64,000 bases of DNA from Antedon mediterranea (lineage: Eukaryota; Echinodermata; Crinoidea; Comatulida; Antedonidae): the NCBI RefSeq assembly GCF_964355755.1, contig NC_092675.1, positions 18,180,912-18,244,911 of the forward strand, read 5' to 3'. Positions 14,301-24,323 of the stretch are shown here, piece after piece. The translations under genes were made by a program, and so were the position numbers. The number at the start of each line of letters is the position of its first letter. Position 1 is the stretch's first letter. The notes beneath the pieces are model-generated. The model searched no databases. It was not told where the DNA came from and saw nothing but the letters and a program-made list of their open reading frames with translations.

Positions 14301-17300
14301 AGGGAAGAACAGCTGGTTATGATTAACATGTATTTTTTTTTTTCAGGGCTTTGAAAGTGTGTGAGGCATACATTGAAGCATGTAGCTCAGAAGAAAGTAT
14401 ATTAGAAGTTGGACAAGAAGATACAAAAGGTTGCATTGTGAGGAAGTGTTTGTTGTCTATTCTACGAGTACTGCTCAATTTAACACACGATAGTGGTAAG
14501 TGGCAGAACATAAATAATATAAATTATTATGATACCTGCATTTTTTTATATCTACTTGGTTATGGTTGACTGGTTTTGCTAATGTACTTTTCCAAGATTT
14601 TAACATCCCTCTCACTTTCAGTTTAGGTTCCATTTCAGGTTGTTGTCCTTTTATGGTTCACTGATTTTACTGTTTGTATCCAATAAAAAGTGAATAATTT
14701 ACTGGAATCTAATTAAAAAGCCATCTGGTTTCAAATCTGGTATTTACTATTATTGACAGAAAAATCAATCATTAATAAAAACTAATACCTTGTGTTTAAT
14801 GAGATGAAAATCTGAATATACCATGAATATAGATCTTGATAATTAAGTCAACTTAGTTATAGATAAGATAAAAGAACAAACGCCCGTATTCTTAAACCGG
14901 ACTTTAGTCGTAGTTCGAGCTAAAACTAAAAAAATGACGTCATTTTAATTCATAAACCGAACTTCAACTAAATCACCGACTAAATCAGGCCAACCTCGAC
15001 TAAATCGAGACGGATTTTGATCGATTTTTTTAGTCCTGGAGGGGGCAGACTAAATGGTCGACTAAATGTTTTTTAAACGATGTTTATAAAAAACGTAACA
15101 GTCATTGAGTTGTTATATTGGCCAGATATTGAAGAATGAAATATCTATATTTATATTAGCTTAATTAAATATACATTGGTATAAATTATAATAATGAAAA
15201 TCATCTTTATTTACAACTGTATACAAATTACATTTTTTTCTTCGCGCAAGTCCGACTTGAGCTACGTCACGCCATAGCGACAATGGGAGATGCGGCAATT
15301 CACCACGCGATGGAATGTTTAGGGGGCCTAGCGCTTTCTTGTCACGCTATGAAGTGCGTGGTTCGTGGCGATCATACTTTGTTGGGGGCCTAGAAAATAT
15401 AAAAGTTACCGTACCGCCATGGTTCCTAAATATATTTTAAAGATTTTATTTGTTGTTAATCAAATATACTTCACTGTTAAATTAATACTGATATTGTTCT
15501 AATAATTAACGATTAAAATTATTTTTCATGTATATAGTCCTGATGATGCGTAAAAAGTGTTGTAAGAAATGGAAAGTGATATCAATGCGCAAAATTTCGT
15601 CTGCTCCTCAAATACTCTCTTGTCATTGGCCAATGTATAGCCTTTGTTACCCAGACGTGTGCAACTCGACTAAAAGCTCGACTTCGTTAAGTCGAACTGC
15701 AAACTTCGACTACTTCGTTTTTGAATCGAATTTGAAGTAATAGCTCGAACTACGACTTTTCCAAGTCGAACTTCGAACTACGACTAAAGTCCGGTTTAAG
15801 AATACGGGCGAAAGTGTTTCCATTGGATTTTCCACCAGCCAAATATCTTGATAACACTTAATTAAAGATTTTATATAGACGAAGGCTAGATCGCAAAGAA
15901 CAATGTTATAGCAGTTCAAAAAGTGATTCTCCGTGGAGAGGGAACCAACTAGATGGCGGCTGCAATCGACCAATCAGATATGCCCTACGCAGTACGCACT
16001 ACTACGCCTGTGTTGAGCCTATCTGCGTGAGAACGATACGCAGCGTGTTAAGCGTATAAACGTGAAAACATTCTATATGATCCTCGTATACAAAAAATGC
16101 TAGATTACCAAGAAATTATTCATTCTATTGCGATTAACCAATATATTTAATTTTATAAAAAACTTCACTGTGCTTTGACAAGAACATGTGTTGTAATTTA
16201 TGTGGTCTTAATGTATTATATTAGATTATTATTTTTTATATTAAATAATGTTTTTGAACACACCTTTTGGAATCAATTTCAGTCTGGAGTGTACGCCCTT
16301 CTAGCCTTCGACTTTACCTCACTGGACTCAACTTAAATTCTATTATTTATATTCATAGAATGGGGATGTATCAAAGTAGGTGGACAAGACGAAATGATTA
16401 AGACAATCTTGCTGTGTGTGCTGCAAATCCCACAGCACATACCAACTGATCAACGCTTTGATTTACTTGTATTGGTAAGTATAAGTATTAGAAGTACCTT
16501 ACTATTAATAGTAACAATACTACTTCCTAATGCCATACTATGTTTCCTACTAAGGAAGTATATAAAATGGTATATAATTCATTAATTAGCTTGTGTGGAA
16601 AGGAACTGACCAACCTACCACATAATGCCAAGGCTTAGTACATAGAGCTCCTAACAGCTCATTCCCCTACGTTCAGAATTAATACAGGACTTGCCACCAA
16701 TATAGCATTATGTTAATGGAACCCCAAAATTAAAGTTTAATTGTCAAACAGCTTTTTACTGCTCTGTGTCTTATAGGTTGCATGTTCTGTTCAGTTTCCT
16801 TTAGTTTTATTTAAAATTAAGATTTTTTTCTTTGTGCCTTTAATACTTATCACCTATAGCAAGCAGTTGTACTAATTCTTCAGTGTATTACAATATAACA
16901 GCAGAACCACACTAGTTTGTTGTAAACAGTATGTATGCACAACTAGTTATATACTGTAATTGTAAACAACTCATCTCATTAATATTTGCAATCAATAATT
17001 TTCTTTCAGGGCCTAGGCTTGTTGATTAACTTGATGGAACATAGTCCAGGGAATTGTAAAGCACTTATTAACATAAAGACTCGATTTTCATACGATTCTA
17101 AACCTCAAGAGAATAGTAAATTCAACCTGGATGGAGACGCCACTGCTTTGCATGCTCTTACTCAGGTATAGTATTGTCAATTATTTTGTCATGTTTGTTG
17201 TGTAACCACGCCACTTAATACATATTCCGTCCTAGAATGTCGAGGGATTGCATGAGTTGAGAAAGCATGTTCCAGTATTTGCTATGAACATAACTAGTTC

Positions 17301-20300
17301 ATAGGTCATTGCAAATCAAAAGTTTCCTATTAATAGGACATAACTAGGTCCTAGCAAGTCAAATGCTCTCTATTAATAGGACGTAACTAGGTCCTAGCAA
17401 GTCAAAGGCTCTCTATTGATAGGACATAACTAGGTCCTGGCAAGTCAAAGGCTCTCTATTGATAGGACATAACTAGGTCTCCGCAAGTCAAAAGCTCCCT
17501 ATTAATAGGACATAACTAGGTCCTAGCAAATCAAAGGCTCTCTATTAATAGGACATAACTAGGTCCTAGCAAGTCAAAAGCTCCCTATAAATAGGACATA
17601 ACTAGGTCATGCAAGTCAAAAGCTCTCTATTAATAGGACATAACTAGGTCCCAGCAAGTCAAAGGCTCTCTATTAATATGACATAACTAGGTCCTAGCAA
17701 GTCAAAAGCTCCCTATAAATAGGACATAAATAGGTCATTGCAAGTCAAAAGCTCTCTATTAATAGGACATATCTTGGTCCTAGCAAGTCAAAGGCTCTTT
17801 TCTTTACATAGATGTACTTGCAACGTGAGAAAGCCGCAAAGTTAGCAGAGACGGCACCAGAATCGCCATCAAAACAAGATGGAGAATGGAAAGAATCGCA
17901 AGATGGTATGGAATGGATTACCATAGAAACAGAGGAAGGTCAGGAGTTAAGTGCTGATAGTCAAAAGGAGATTAAAAAGTCTATTAATAAGGGTAAGTTG
18001 TTTTTATACATATAAATCAAAAGGCAAATTACTGAAAACAAGCACGAATGTGCGATACTCGGGATACAGCAAAAGAAGCTGTAATGACATCATAAGACCG
18101 GATGTAACGTCACATACACATCAATAACCTCGCTGCCAAATACGGCTATACGGTACCATCTTCGAGACGTGATATGGCTGCGTGTTAAGCAGACGTGATA
18201 ACCACTACGCCAAGAAGTTGCATATAACAACATAACGCTGTGGTGTGTGTCACACATTGTGGCTTCTTATTTAAATAAAATAAATTAATTAAAAAATGCG
18301 GCTCTATAGCTTTAAGGACATGTCCCTATAGTATATTCATGCCAAATCCCAGCTTAATACTACAACGAATAAAGGGGGAGTAGTACTTTATAAATCGCAC
18401 TTTTTACTCACTAGTGTCCAGATGGAGAAGATTAGTGAGTCCTAGACTCGGGTACCCCGAGTAAACTGACAATGCTGTGGTATCAGTGACTGGATCTCAA
18501 TGGAGATACAAAAAAAAGTAAAACAGCCAGAAAAGTTAACAAAGCAAGTGAAAAAACCTGGACAAAGTAGATATTTGAATAAGAAAAACGCTGCCTGAGT
18601 AGTAGAATAAAAGAAATAAGAACAAAGGAGGCATAGGCTGGTGAATAGAGGGTGGAGAGGGGTAAGAATAGGAAACAAAGAAGATAGCTTGGTAGATATA
18701 AACAATATTGAGAATAGAACTAAACAAAAAAATCAAATGGTGGTTAATATTGAAACTTTAATTTAGGTAGTCAATGGAATAATTTTACTGATCTGGGAGT
18801 ATATTCCTAATGTTAAGTCCAAAAGGTTTTGTAGTTTTAATTAGTAATTCATTAAAGAGACCCACCACAGAGATCCATCCAGCCGGCGTCACGTCCGTTC
18901 GTTGTTTTGTAAAACAACAATAATTTGGTAAAGTACATTAATTATGGGGGTGTTCACTATCTAAGAGCCTATTAAACACGTGCGTCAACCACTGTGTAAG
19001 AAAAACATTTATTTATTTACATTCCTAAATTTACAATCGCGTATTCTGTAATTTTACTCTGATTCTATTCAATTGTTGTTTGACGTTCATCGCGGAGGCG
19101 AAATACATTCACCAATTTGGTTCAACAAATTACACAAGAAACTTAAAATCGTGAAAATAAAAGGTCGCGAAATAGTTAAAAATGTAAAATCGCGAAAATT
19201 TAGGGCCGCGAACATTTTGGGCTTTACAGTAGTTTATGTTTTTAACCTTTGGTGTCTTGTAAGCTATGTGACGCAATGCCTGACGTCAAATGATGATGTC
19301 ATAGTTTGTTTTTAACCTTTGGTGTCTTGTAAGCTATGTGACGCAATGCCTGACGTCAAATGATGATGTCATAGTTTGTTTTTAACCTTTGGTGTCTTGT
19401 AAGCTATGTGACGCAATGCCTGACGTCAAATGATGATGTCATAGTTTGTTTTTAACCTTTGGTGTCTTGTAAGCTATGTGACGCAATGCCTGACGTCAAA
19501 TGATGATGTCATAGTTTGTTTTTAACCTTTGGTGTCTTGTAAGCTATGTGACGCAATGCCTGACGTCAAATGATGATGTCATAGTTTGTTTTTAACCTTT
19601 GGTGTCTTGTAAGCTATGTGACGCAATGCCTGACGTCAAATGATGATGTCATAGTTTGTTTTTAACCTTTGGTGTCTTGTAAGCTATGTGACGCAATGCC
19701 TGACGTCAAATGATGATGTCATAGTTTGTTTTTAACCTTTGGTGTCTTGTAAGCTATGTGACGCAATGCCTGACGTCAAATGATGATGTCATAGTTTGTT
19801 TTTAACCTTTGGTGTCTTGTAAGCTATGTGACGCAATGCCTGACGTCAAATGATGATGTCATAGTTTGTTTTTAACCTTTGGTGTCTTGTAAGCTATGTG
19901 ACGCAATGCCTGACGTCAAATGATGATGTCATAATAAGTTATTAATATACTTTGGTATAAACAAACGTTTTGATTAATTGTGTTGTTTAACCTTTCTTGC
20001 AGCTCTAATCAAAGCAGGTAAACACATGGAGGATAGTATTGTGGCTTCATATTGTGCTCTGCTCTTAGGCTGTCTACTCAGAAATAACCAGGTATAATGA
20101 TATTTATTTGGAAAATAACACATTTGTAACATTGACAGTTGTGTTTAACAGTTTGTCCAAGAAGAATATAAAATAAAATAAACTTAAAACTGACAGATTA
20201 TTAAAATGAAATTACCAAATTAAACTTCCAATTTCTAATCTCAATGTCCAAATCTCTACCTTGAACTGAAATCCACTCCGCTACATAGCTAATATTTTGA

Positions 20301-20855
20301 TAAATACAAAATGTAGATGTTTTCAACATTTGAATTTGTATGCTATAACATTTTATTTTTATTTTAGGCAAATGTTAGGAGTGTTCGTGATATACTACCC
20401 AACAATGATTTTGCTTGTATGGTGGAAATGCTCAAAGGCTTTCTGGAGTTCATGGAAATGACGGTAAGTCAATCTAAGTTCTAGTAAGTATAATAATACA
20501 TATAAAATTTTAAAAAATGTAGAGAATTCATTATATTAAGAATGTTTTAAATAGGACTATACTATACTCTGACAGATTTCTATACTGTTTACAGTACTAC
20601 CTATCCTAGTTACATTAAAAAAAGATCATAATTTAATTGGTCAGCTGTGTTTTAATCTTAGATGGACTATACCATCCAGTAAGGTGCAAGCAATACATTC
20701 CCATATCATCATCCCTGCATTATTTGTATTATTAAGACAAATTTGTTGCATTTAAAACATTTTGTTTTTTAATGAATTTTTTTTTTCAGAATGCTGCGGG
20801 AAGTTCTGGAAGTAAATCAATATCAAAGATCATAGAAGTGTTTGAACTTCTTTGA
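8356..20855 (+). CDS. WAPL: WAPL cohesin release factor, complete coding region
   Basis: Exons: 8356-9582 (ATG at 8371), 10017-10088, 10324-10527, 10836-10972, 11726-11837, 12217-12459, 12857-12968, 13246-13423, 14347-14495, 16359-16474, 17010-17165, 17812-17992, 20003-20091, 20368-20463 and 20790-20855. All junctions keep phase and give 1040 aa, against about 1190 in human. The first coding exon (404 aa) is the disordered, charged N-terminal region; the remaining exons make the helical WAPL domain, with conserved stretches such as [34 protein letters not shown] and [12 protein letters not shown] with PDS5 opens the SMC3-SCC1 gate and unloads cohesin in the nucleus. Human WAPL has FGF motifs and a YSR motif; here the first appears as DPFSF (70-74), the N-terminal one as KTYGK, and TYSR/TYSK occur at 277 and 294. 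Identity is very secure. Confidence 0.96.
9676..9813. mobile_element. palindromic TA-flanked MITE, copy 2 (WAPL intron)
   Basis: It starts AAAGCTCTGTCTACACTATC after a TA and contains AAACTAGTTTGAC. The interior holds CCAAATATGG on the left arm, and the right end (AGTTTGATAAAGTAGACTGA) is a diverged inverted copy of the left end. There is no coding capacity. Size and TA flanks suit a Tc1/mariner-type MITE. Confidence 0.8.
11443..11495. repeat. 14-bp tandem repeat in WAPL intron
   Basis: Four consecutive near-identical units of TATTATCATATTTT. Confidence 0.85.
12498..12659. mobile_element. palindromic TA-flanked MITE, copy 3 (WAPL intron)
   Basis: Both ends are well preserved: AGCTCTGTCTACACTATCAA on the left and TTTGATAGTGTAGACAAAGC then TTTA on the right. 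Between them lie ATATGGTAGTGATATGACAT and its inverted partner. The element begins 38 bp after the splice donor of the 12217-12459 exon. Confidence 0.88.
13067..13198. mobile_element. palindromic TA-flanked MITE, copy 4 (WAPL intron)
   Basis: It starts AAAGCTTTGTCTAC after TA and ends AAACTAGTTTGAGCTTTA, with CATATATGGACATGATGATG and CCATATTTGG inside. The right end is shortened. It lies in the intron next to copy 3, with only the 112-nt exon 12857-12968 between the two. Confidence 0.8.
13385..14232 (+). repeat. 15-copy minisatellite built from an exon end and its 5' splice site
   Basis: Units of about 55-58 bp begin near GCAGCCTGATAAATAG at 13399, 13454, 13512, 13567, 13625, 13680, 13738, 13793, 13851, 13906, 13964, 14022, 14080, 14138 and 14198. 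Two unit types alternate for the first ten or so copies (AGTCTAGCCCAGTATGTTTT and AGCCTGGCTCAGTATTTTTT), giving a dimer of about 113 bp; the last copies are a single, more diverged type. The first unit overlaps the real coding exon, which ends GCCCA at 13423, followed by donor GTATGT. The array fills most of the intron up to the acceptor at 14346. Confidence 0.92.
14881..15810. mobile_element. 930-bp non-autonomous DNA transposon with 38-bp TIRs
   Basis: The ends are identical inverted copies starting CGCCCGTATTCTTAAACCGG and continuing to a total of about 38 bp; both are flanked by AAA, a possible 3-bp target duplication. Subterminal DNA is rich in TCGACT/ACTAAA motifs in both orientations. 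No transposase is readable inside. The superfamily is not certain; TIR and TSD style could suit PIF/Harbinger-like elements. It lies in the WAPL intron 14496-16358. Confidence 0.88.
17289..17800 (+). repeat. 43-bp minisatellite ending at a WAPL 3' splice site
   Basis: About twelve units of GGACATAACTAGGTCCTAGC plus AAGTCAAAGGCTCTCTATTAAT run with a 43-bp period, a few units being one or two bases shorter. The last unit runs directly into the polypyrimidine tract TTTTCTTTACATAG and the exon start at 17812. The branch point of this intron is therefore expected inside the array. Confidence 0.92.
18040..18235 (-). mobile_element. tRNA-Val(AAC)-like SINE or tRNA relic
   Basis: On the minus strand, GCGTAGTGGTTATCACGTCT is a tRNA-Val D arm (A box). 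It is followed by an anticodon arm CTGC-TTAACAC-GCAG with AAC in the anticodon position. The T arm (B box) is only weakly visible as CGTCTCGAAGAT. With no intact acceptor stem it is not a working tRNA gene; a SINE head is the likeliest reading. It lies in the WAPL intron 17993-20002. Confidence 0.6.
19241..19935 (+). repeat. ten-copy, apparently perfect 70-bp minisatellite with a CRE per unit
   Basis: Units start GGTGTCTTGTAAGCTATGTG at 19251 and then every 70 bp to 19881, with no difference seen until the last copy breaks off. Each unit holds TGACGTCA (19281, 19351 and so on to 19911), the half-site TGACGCAA and TGATGTCAT, so three bZIP-like sites per unit. The array ends 68 bp before the WAPL acceptor at 20002. 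Perfect identity points to recent expansion or gene conversion. Confidence 0.95.
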
Positions 20856-22650
20856 GGTGTTAGGGTGATAACTTCACATTGTATTATAGATAGGATTTTG
20901 TTAGGAAAAAAATGTATGTAAGTATATCTGATCATTGATATATGGCACTGCTAATGTTAAAGAGAAGGAGCAATACAAACTTATAGGTATGTACATAAAA
21001 TTCTTTTTAGCCCTGGGTATTGTTATGCCTTCATAGCAATCTATACATACATGACGATTTACAGTCTATTTTGTCAACATGTAATTATGTCCTTTCCAGT
21101 CGATGTTTTAAAATTATATTATCAATTCTTATATATTGTTATGCACTGTGTCAATAATCATTTGATTGGTTGTGGTAATTAAATCAACGATTTTTGTACG
21201 GATTATGTTTGATGATTCAACGCAGTCAACTCTCACTCGTACTGTACAAAAGGTAGCTCTCTCAAAATAAACATTTGGTTGAGATCCCAAGCTTTTGGTA
21301 CTTTTGAAAATGCAAACTAAATGTTAGACTTTGTGTTCCAGTCTACAGCTAAATGCTAGACTTTGTCGTCCAGCCTACTGCTAAATGCTAGACTTTTTAG
21401 TCCAGCCTACAGCTAAATGCTAGACTTTTTAGTCCAGCCTACAGCTAAATGCTAGACTTTTTAGTCCAGCCTACAGCTAAATGCTAGACTTTTTAGTCCA
21501 GCCTACAGCTAAATGCTAGACTTTTTAGTCCAGCCTACAGCTAAATGCTAGACTTTTTAGTCCAGCCCAATGCTAATCAGTCTGAAATCAAGAAATTTAA
21601 AAAATGTTTAATTTAGATCAACTTTACTCTATTAATTAAAATTGATTTGAATTATTTACTGCATATGATTTCAAATATTAATGTAAATATATTGTTTATA
21701 ATTGACATTATTTTTGTGTACATTATGAATTAATTTTTTATGATAACCGTAGTAAAATGTTGTTAGTTTATCGGTGCATTCACATTACATAGTATGTTGA
21801 ACCACTGTTGAAATGTAAGGCAAACATAGATTGATTTCTGTGATGGGGAGCTTTCATCTTGTTCCTGAACCCATTGTAAAATATTGGCATTCAGTATTTA
21901 GAGCTTTTGGACAAATTATGTTGGATTTTCACTCGAAATTGAAGCCCGTGAAAATGAACATACAGTATATATATATATATTTTTTGGAAGCTCCATGACA
22001 CCATAGTTACTTCTTTAAGAAGTAAAATGAATTTTATACAATTTGAATAAAATGCATACAATTTCCGAACGTGTACATAGTTTGTATATACCCATTTTGA
22101 CGAAATTACAGATTAACATAAGGATAGAAAATATAGGGAAATATCCTAAAAATAATAATTTCAAAATGTTAGCATTACATGAAAATGCTGTTTATTGAAC
22201 CATTTTGGTTTGCGTACACCCCCCCCCCTCCCCTCTGTTCTCACTGTATAAAGAAATAACTGTTTTGCAAATTATTGTTAACTTGATCATTACAAATACA
22301 ATTATGTGTTTAAAAATTTGGAAGTATATTTAAATTTATAATTTTTATATACAATGCATACAATTATAGATGTGGATAAAATGAACTATTTTGATACAAT
22401 TGATGTAATATCTTTTTAAGGTTTAATGAAACATCACAATTGTTCAATCAATTTGTTGTGAAGCACTACGTTGATATTTTTGATCGATATAAATTATTTG
22501 TTAAAATGAGGCATTGAATTATGAACCTGTAAAGTAGGTATTTTCACATTTGTGTAGAAAAACTAAAATGTAGATGAGATCATTTGTGTAAATTAGTCAC
22601 ATATGTCAACCTCGCAATTTGAAATAAATGATTTTTTTTGTTGACCTAAA
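20856..22650 (+). other. WAPL: WAPL 3' UTR / downstream flank
   Basis: No coding exon is visible after the stop at 20853-20855. AATAAA-type signals occur near 22048 and 22623, so the 3' UTR may reach about 1.8 kb. Contents include the 32-bp array at 21317-21572, a short (TA)n run near 21968 and a C-rich run near 22218. Confidence 0.55.
21317..21572 (+). repeat. eight-copy 32-bp minisatellite in the WAPL 3' UTR
   Basis: Units begin CTAAATGCTAGACTTTTTAG at 21317, 21349, 21381, 21413, 21445, 21477, 21509 and 21541. The first two or three differ (ACTTTGTG, ACTTTGTC), the later ones are identical. Each unit contains GACT-TTTT-AGTC, a self-complementary stem that can extend with one mismatch. Confidence 0.93.
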
Positions 22651-23010
22651 TATTTTGTGATGTAGCCATGTATTTTTGTTTTATCATATCACATGTTTTC
22701 ACATCTTACGGACGACAGTTGTACTCGGTAAATCATTGATATTTCTGATCGCAGTCATACTTCACACCAGTAGTCGGTATTAACCAAACCGCGAATTGGA
22801 ATTTAAATTCTGAACCTTTTTTTTTGGTTCTGTGTTGCTGATCGTACACAGTGTGTCATTGTTAATACACCGTTTACATCAGCCTGCATTTCTGTTCCCC
22901 AGGTATGACTAGGTTTACTCAATTACACATGGATGTAATATGCCTTTTCCAGATAAATGCGAGATTGTTTGGCTACAATGCGTTGGGGTAGCTTTAACAA
23001 GTAATGCTGA
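22651..23010. other. intergenic stretch, no gene seen
   Basis: Sequence of mixed composition between WAPL and the SINE at 23018. No open frame with splice sites and no clear repeat was recognised. Confidence 0.5.
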
Positions 23011-23017
23011 GATGTCC

Positions 23018-23280
23018 TCGTCAGTGGCCGAGCGGTTAAGACAGTGGAACCGTAATCACGTAGCCATAACATCGGCAGGGGTTCGAGGCTCACTCACTCC
23101 ATGGTTCTGGTACTATAAACCGTAGTCCCAGTGTACACATCTAGCTCGTGTGCACTTTAAACGAGTAGGGGGTTACCCCGGTGTATTAGTACATCACAGC
23201 CACTGATCACCAACTGGGCGCTCTGGGAGACCAGTCTTTGACTGAAGAGGTTACCCAGTATAAATATAAATTTCAAAAAA
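23018..23280 (+). mobile_element. tRNA-derived SINE (Leu/Ser-like head)
   Basis: GTGGCCGAGCGGTTAAGAC is a class II tRNA A box/D arm and GGGGTTCGAGGCTC is a B box about 50 bp downstream. A tRNA-unrelated body follows (ACACATCTAGCTCGTGTGCA; GGGGGTTACCCCGG), ending in GAGGTTACCCAGTATAAATA and an A-rich tail. The long body rules out a plain tRNA gene. Confidence 0.82.
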
Positions 23281-23999
23281 AGTATTCACTGCCATTATTT
23301 CACTCGCACACATATATTGTTTATTTCATGATTTGTCGTTATTAAGGATTGTTATATTTCATTTGGTAATCAGGAACAGGTCAGGTAGACTGATTCTGAG
23401 AAGTATTAAGATTCCTGGACCTCAAATTGAAATGGAAATGAAAAGAAATTATCCTTACAGAATCTCTATAGTGATATTTCAAGCCAATGTCCAGTTTCAA
23501 ATGATGTTTGTATTCTACCTTTCTGAGAGAAGCCCATTTAATTCAGCTATGCATCATATAATAAGCATGTGCTTATAAGAATAATGTATTATGGTTGTTT
23601 ATTCGCGTATGTCATTTTAACATTAAGTCAACATCGTATCATAGAATGTTTTCTCTATTAGATGAAACCAAGTCACATTCGTTTACCTTGGTCAAGATTG
23701 ATTGATTATTGTACTGAAGAAGGTACGACTCGGAATGAGATGAAAAGTATTTTAAAAAAACCATTTAAAATGTCATAAAATTATGAATGGAGTTGTCGAC
23801 GTTACTGACAAAACAGTGCAAATTTGGCTACCTTTACAAAACAGATTAAAACCAAATAGGCCTATGCGTGTTTATTAAATGGAAGCTTTAGAATAGGCCT
23901 ACAGTTATAGGGCCTACATCATCATTCTGTACTGTACACAAAATGTGTATTATTTGGACTGTATGCCTAATAAATGTTCCCGTTATCAAATGCAAAAAC

Positions 24000-24068
24000 A
24001 CAAATACCTAAGCGCAAGTGACCAATCACAAGCGATGGATTATTAGAACTGTCGCGCTTGTCATTGGT
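24000..24068. mobile_element. fold-back MITE, copy A
   Basis: AAGCGCAAGTGACCAATCAC and GCGCTTGTCATTGGTTCACT are inverted partners around a short centre (GATGGATTATTAGAACTGTC). The centre, read in reverse, matches the centre of the copy at 28567. It lies just beyond the 3' end of the LINE. Confidence 0.7.
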
Positions 24069-24207
24069 TCACTAGCTTAAAGCTTAGTTCATCATCATTC
24101 GCGGTACTATATACGTACCATTTATTTGTATCAACAACAAAATAATACAGTATTTCTTTCACAAGAATATTTCTATAAACTTATTTGATACAAAACGGGT
24201 ATGCAAT

Positions 24208-24219
24208 GAGCCGAAGCTC
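24208..24219 (-). other. UUCG tetraloop hairpin in LINE 3' UTR
   Basis: On the LINE strand the 12 bases GAGCTTCGGCTC form a 4-bp stem capped by the very stable UUCG loop. It lies about 105 bp after the ORF2 stop, where some LINE reverse transcriptases recognise their RNA. Confidence 0.55.
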
Positions 24220-24323
24220 TTAAACGCATTACCCTATAATACAGATATCTAATTAGCAAATAAAACAATAAAAGTACAAATAGAAATAAAAAGTAAAAGT
24301 AACAAAAGTGAACTCTACATGAG

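Noticed and set aside
18442-18736. Minus-strand hydrophobic open frames in a WAPL intron
   Set aside because: They come from a purine-rich plus-strand tract; no start context, no family likeness.
19073-19315. Open frame entering the 70-bp array
   Set aside because: The frame stops within the first repeat and the upstream part is a low-complexity repeat-like region with TCGCGAAA motifs; no splice support.
23018-23110. A functional tRNA-Leu or tRNA-Ser gene
   Set aside because: A and B boxes are present but the acceptor stem does not close, and a long SINE body with A-rich tail follows.
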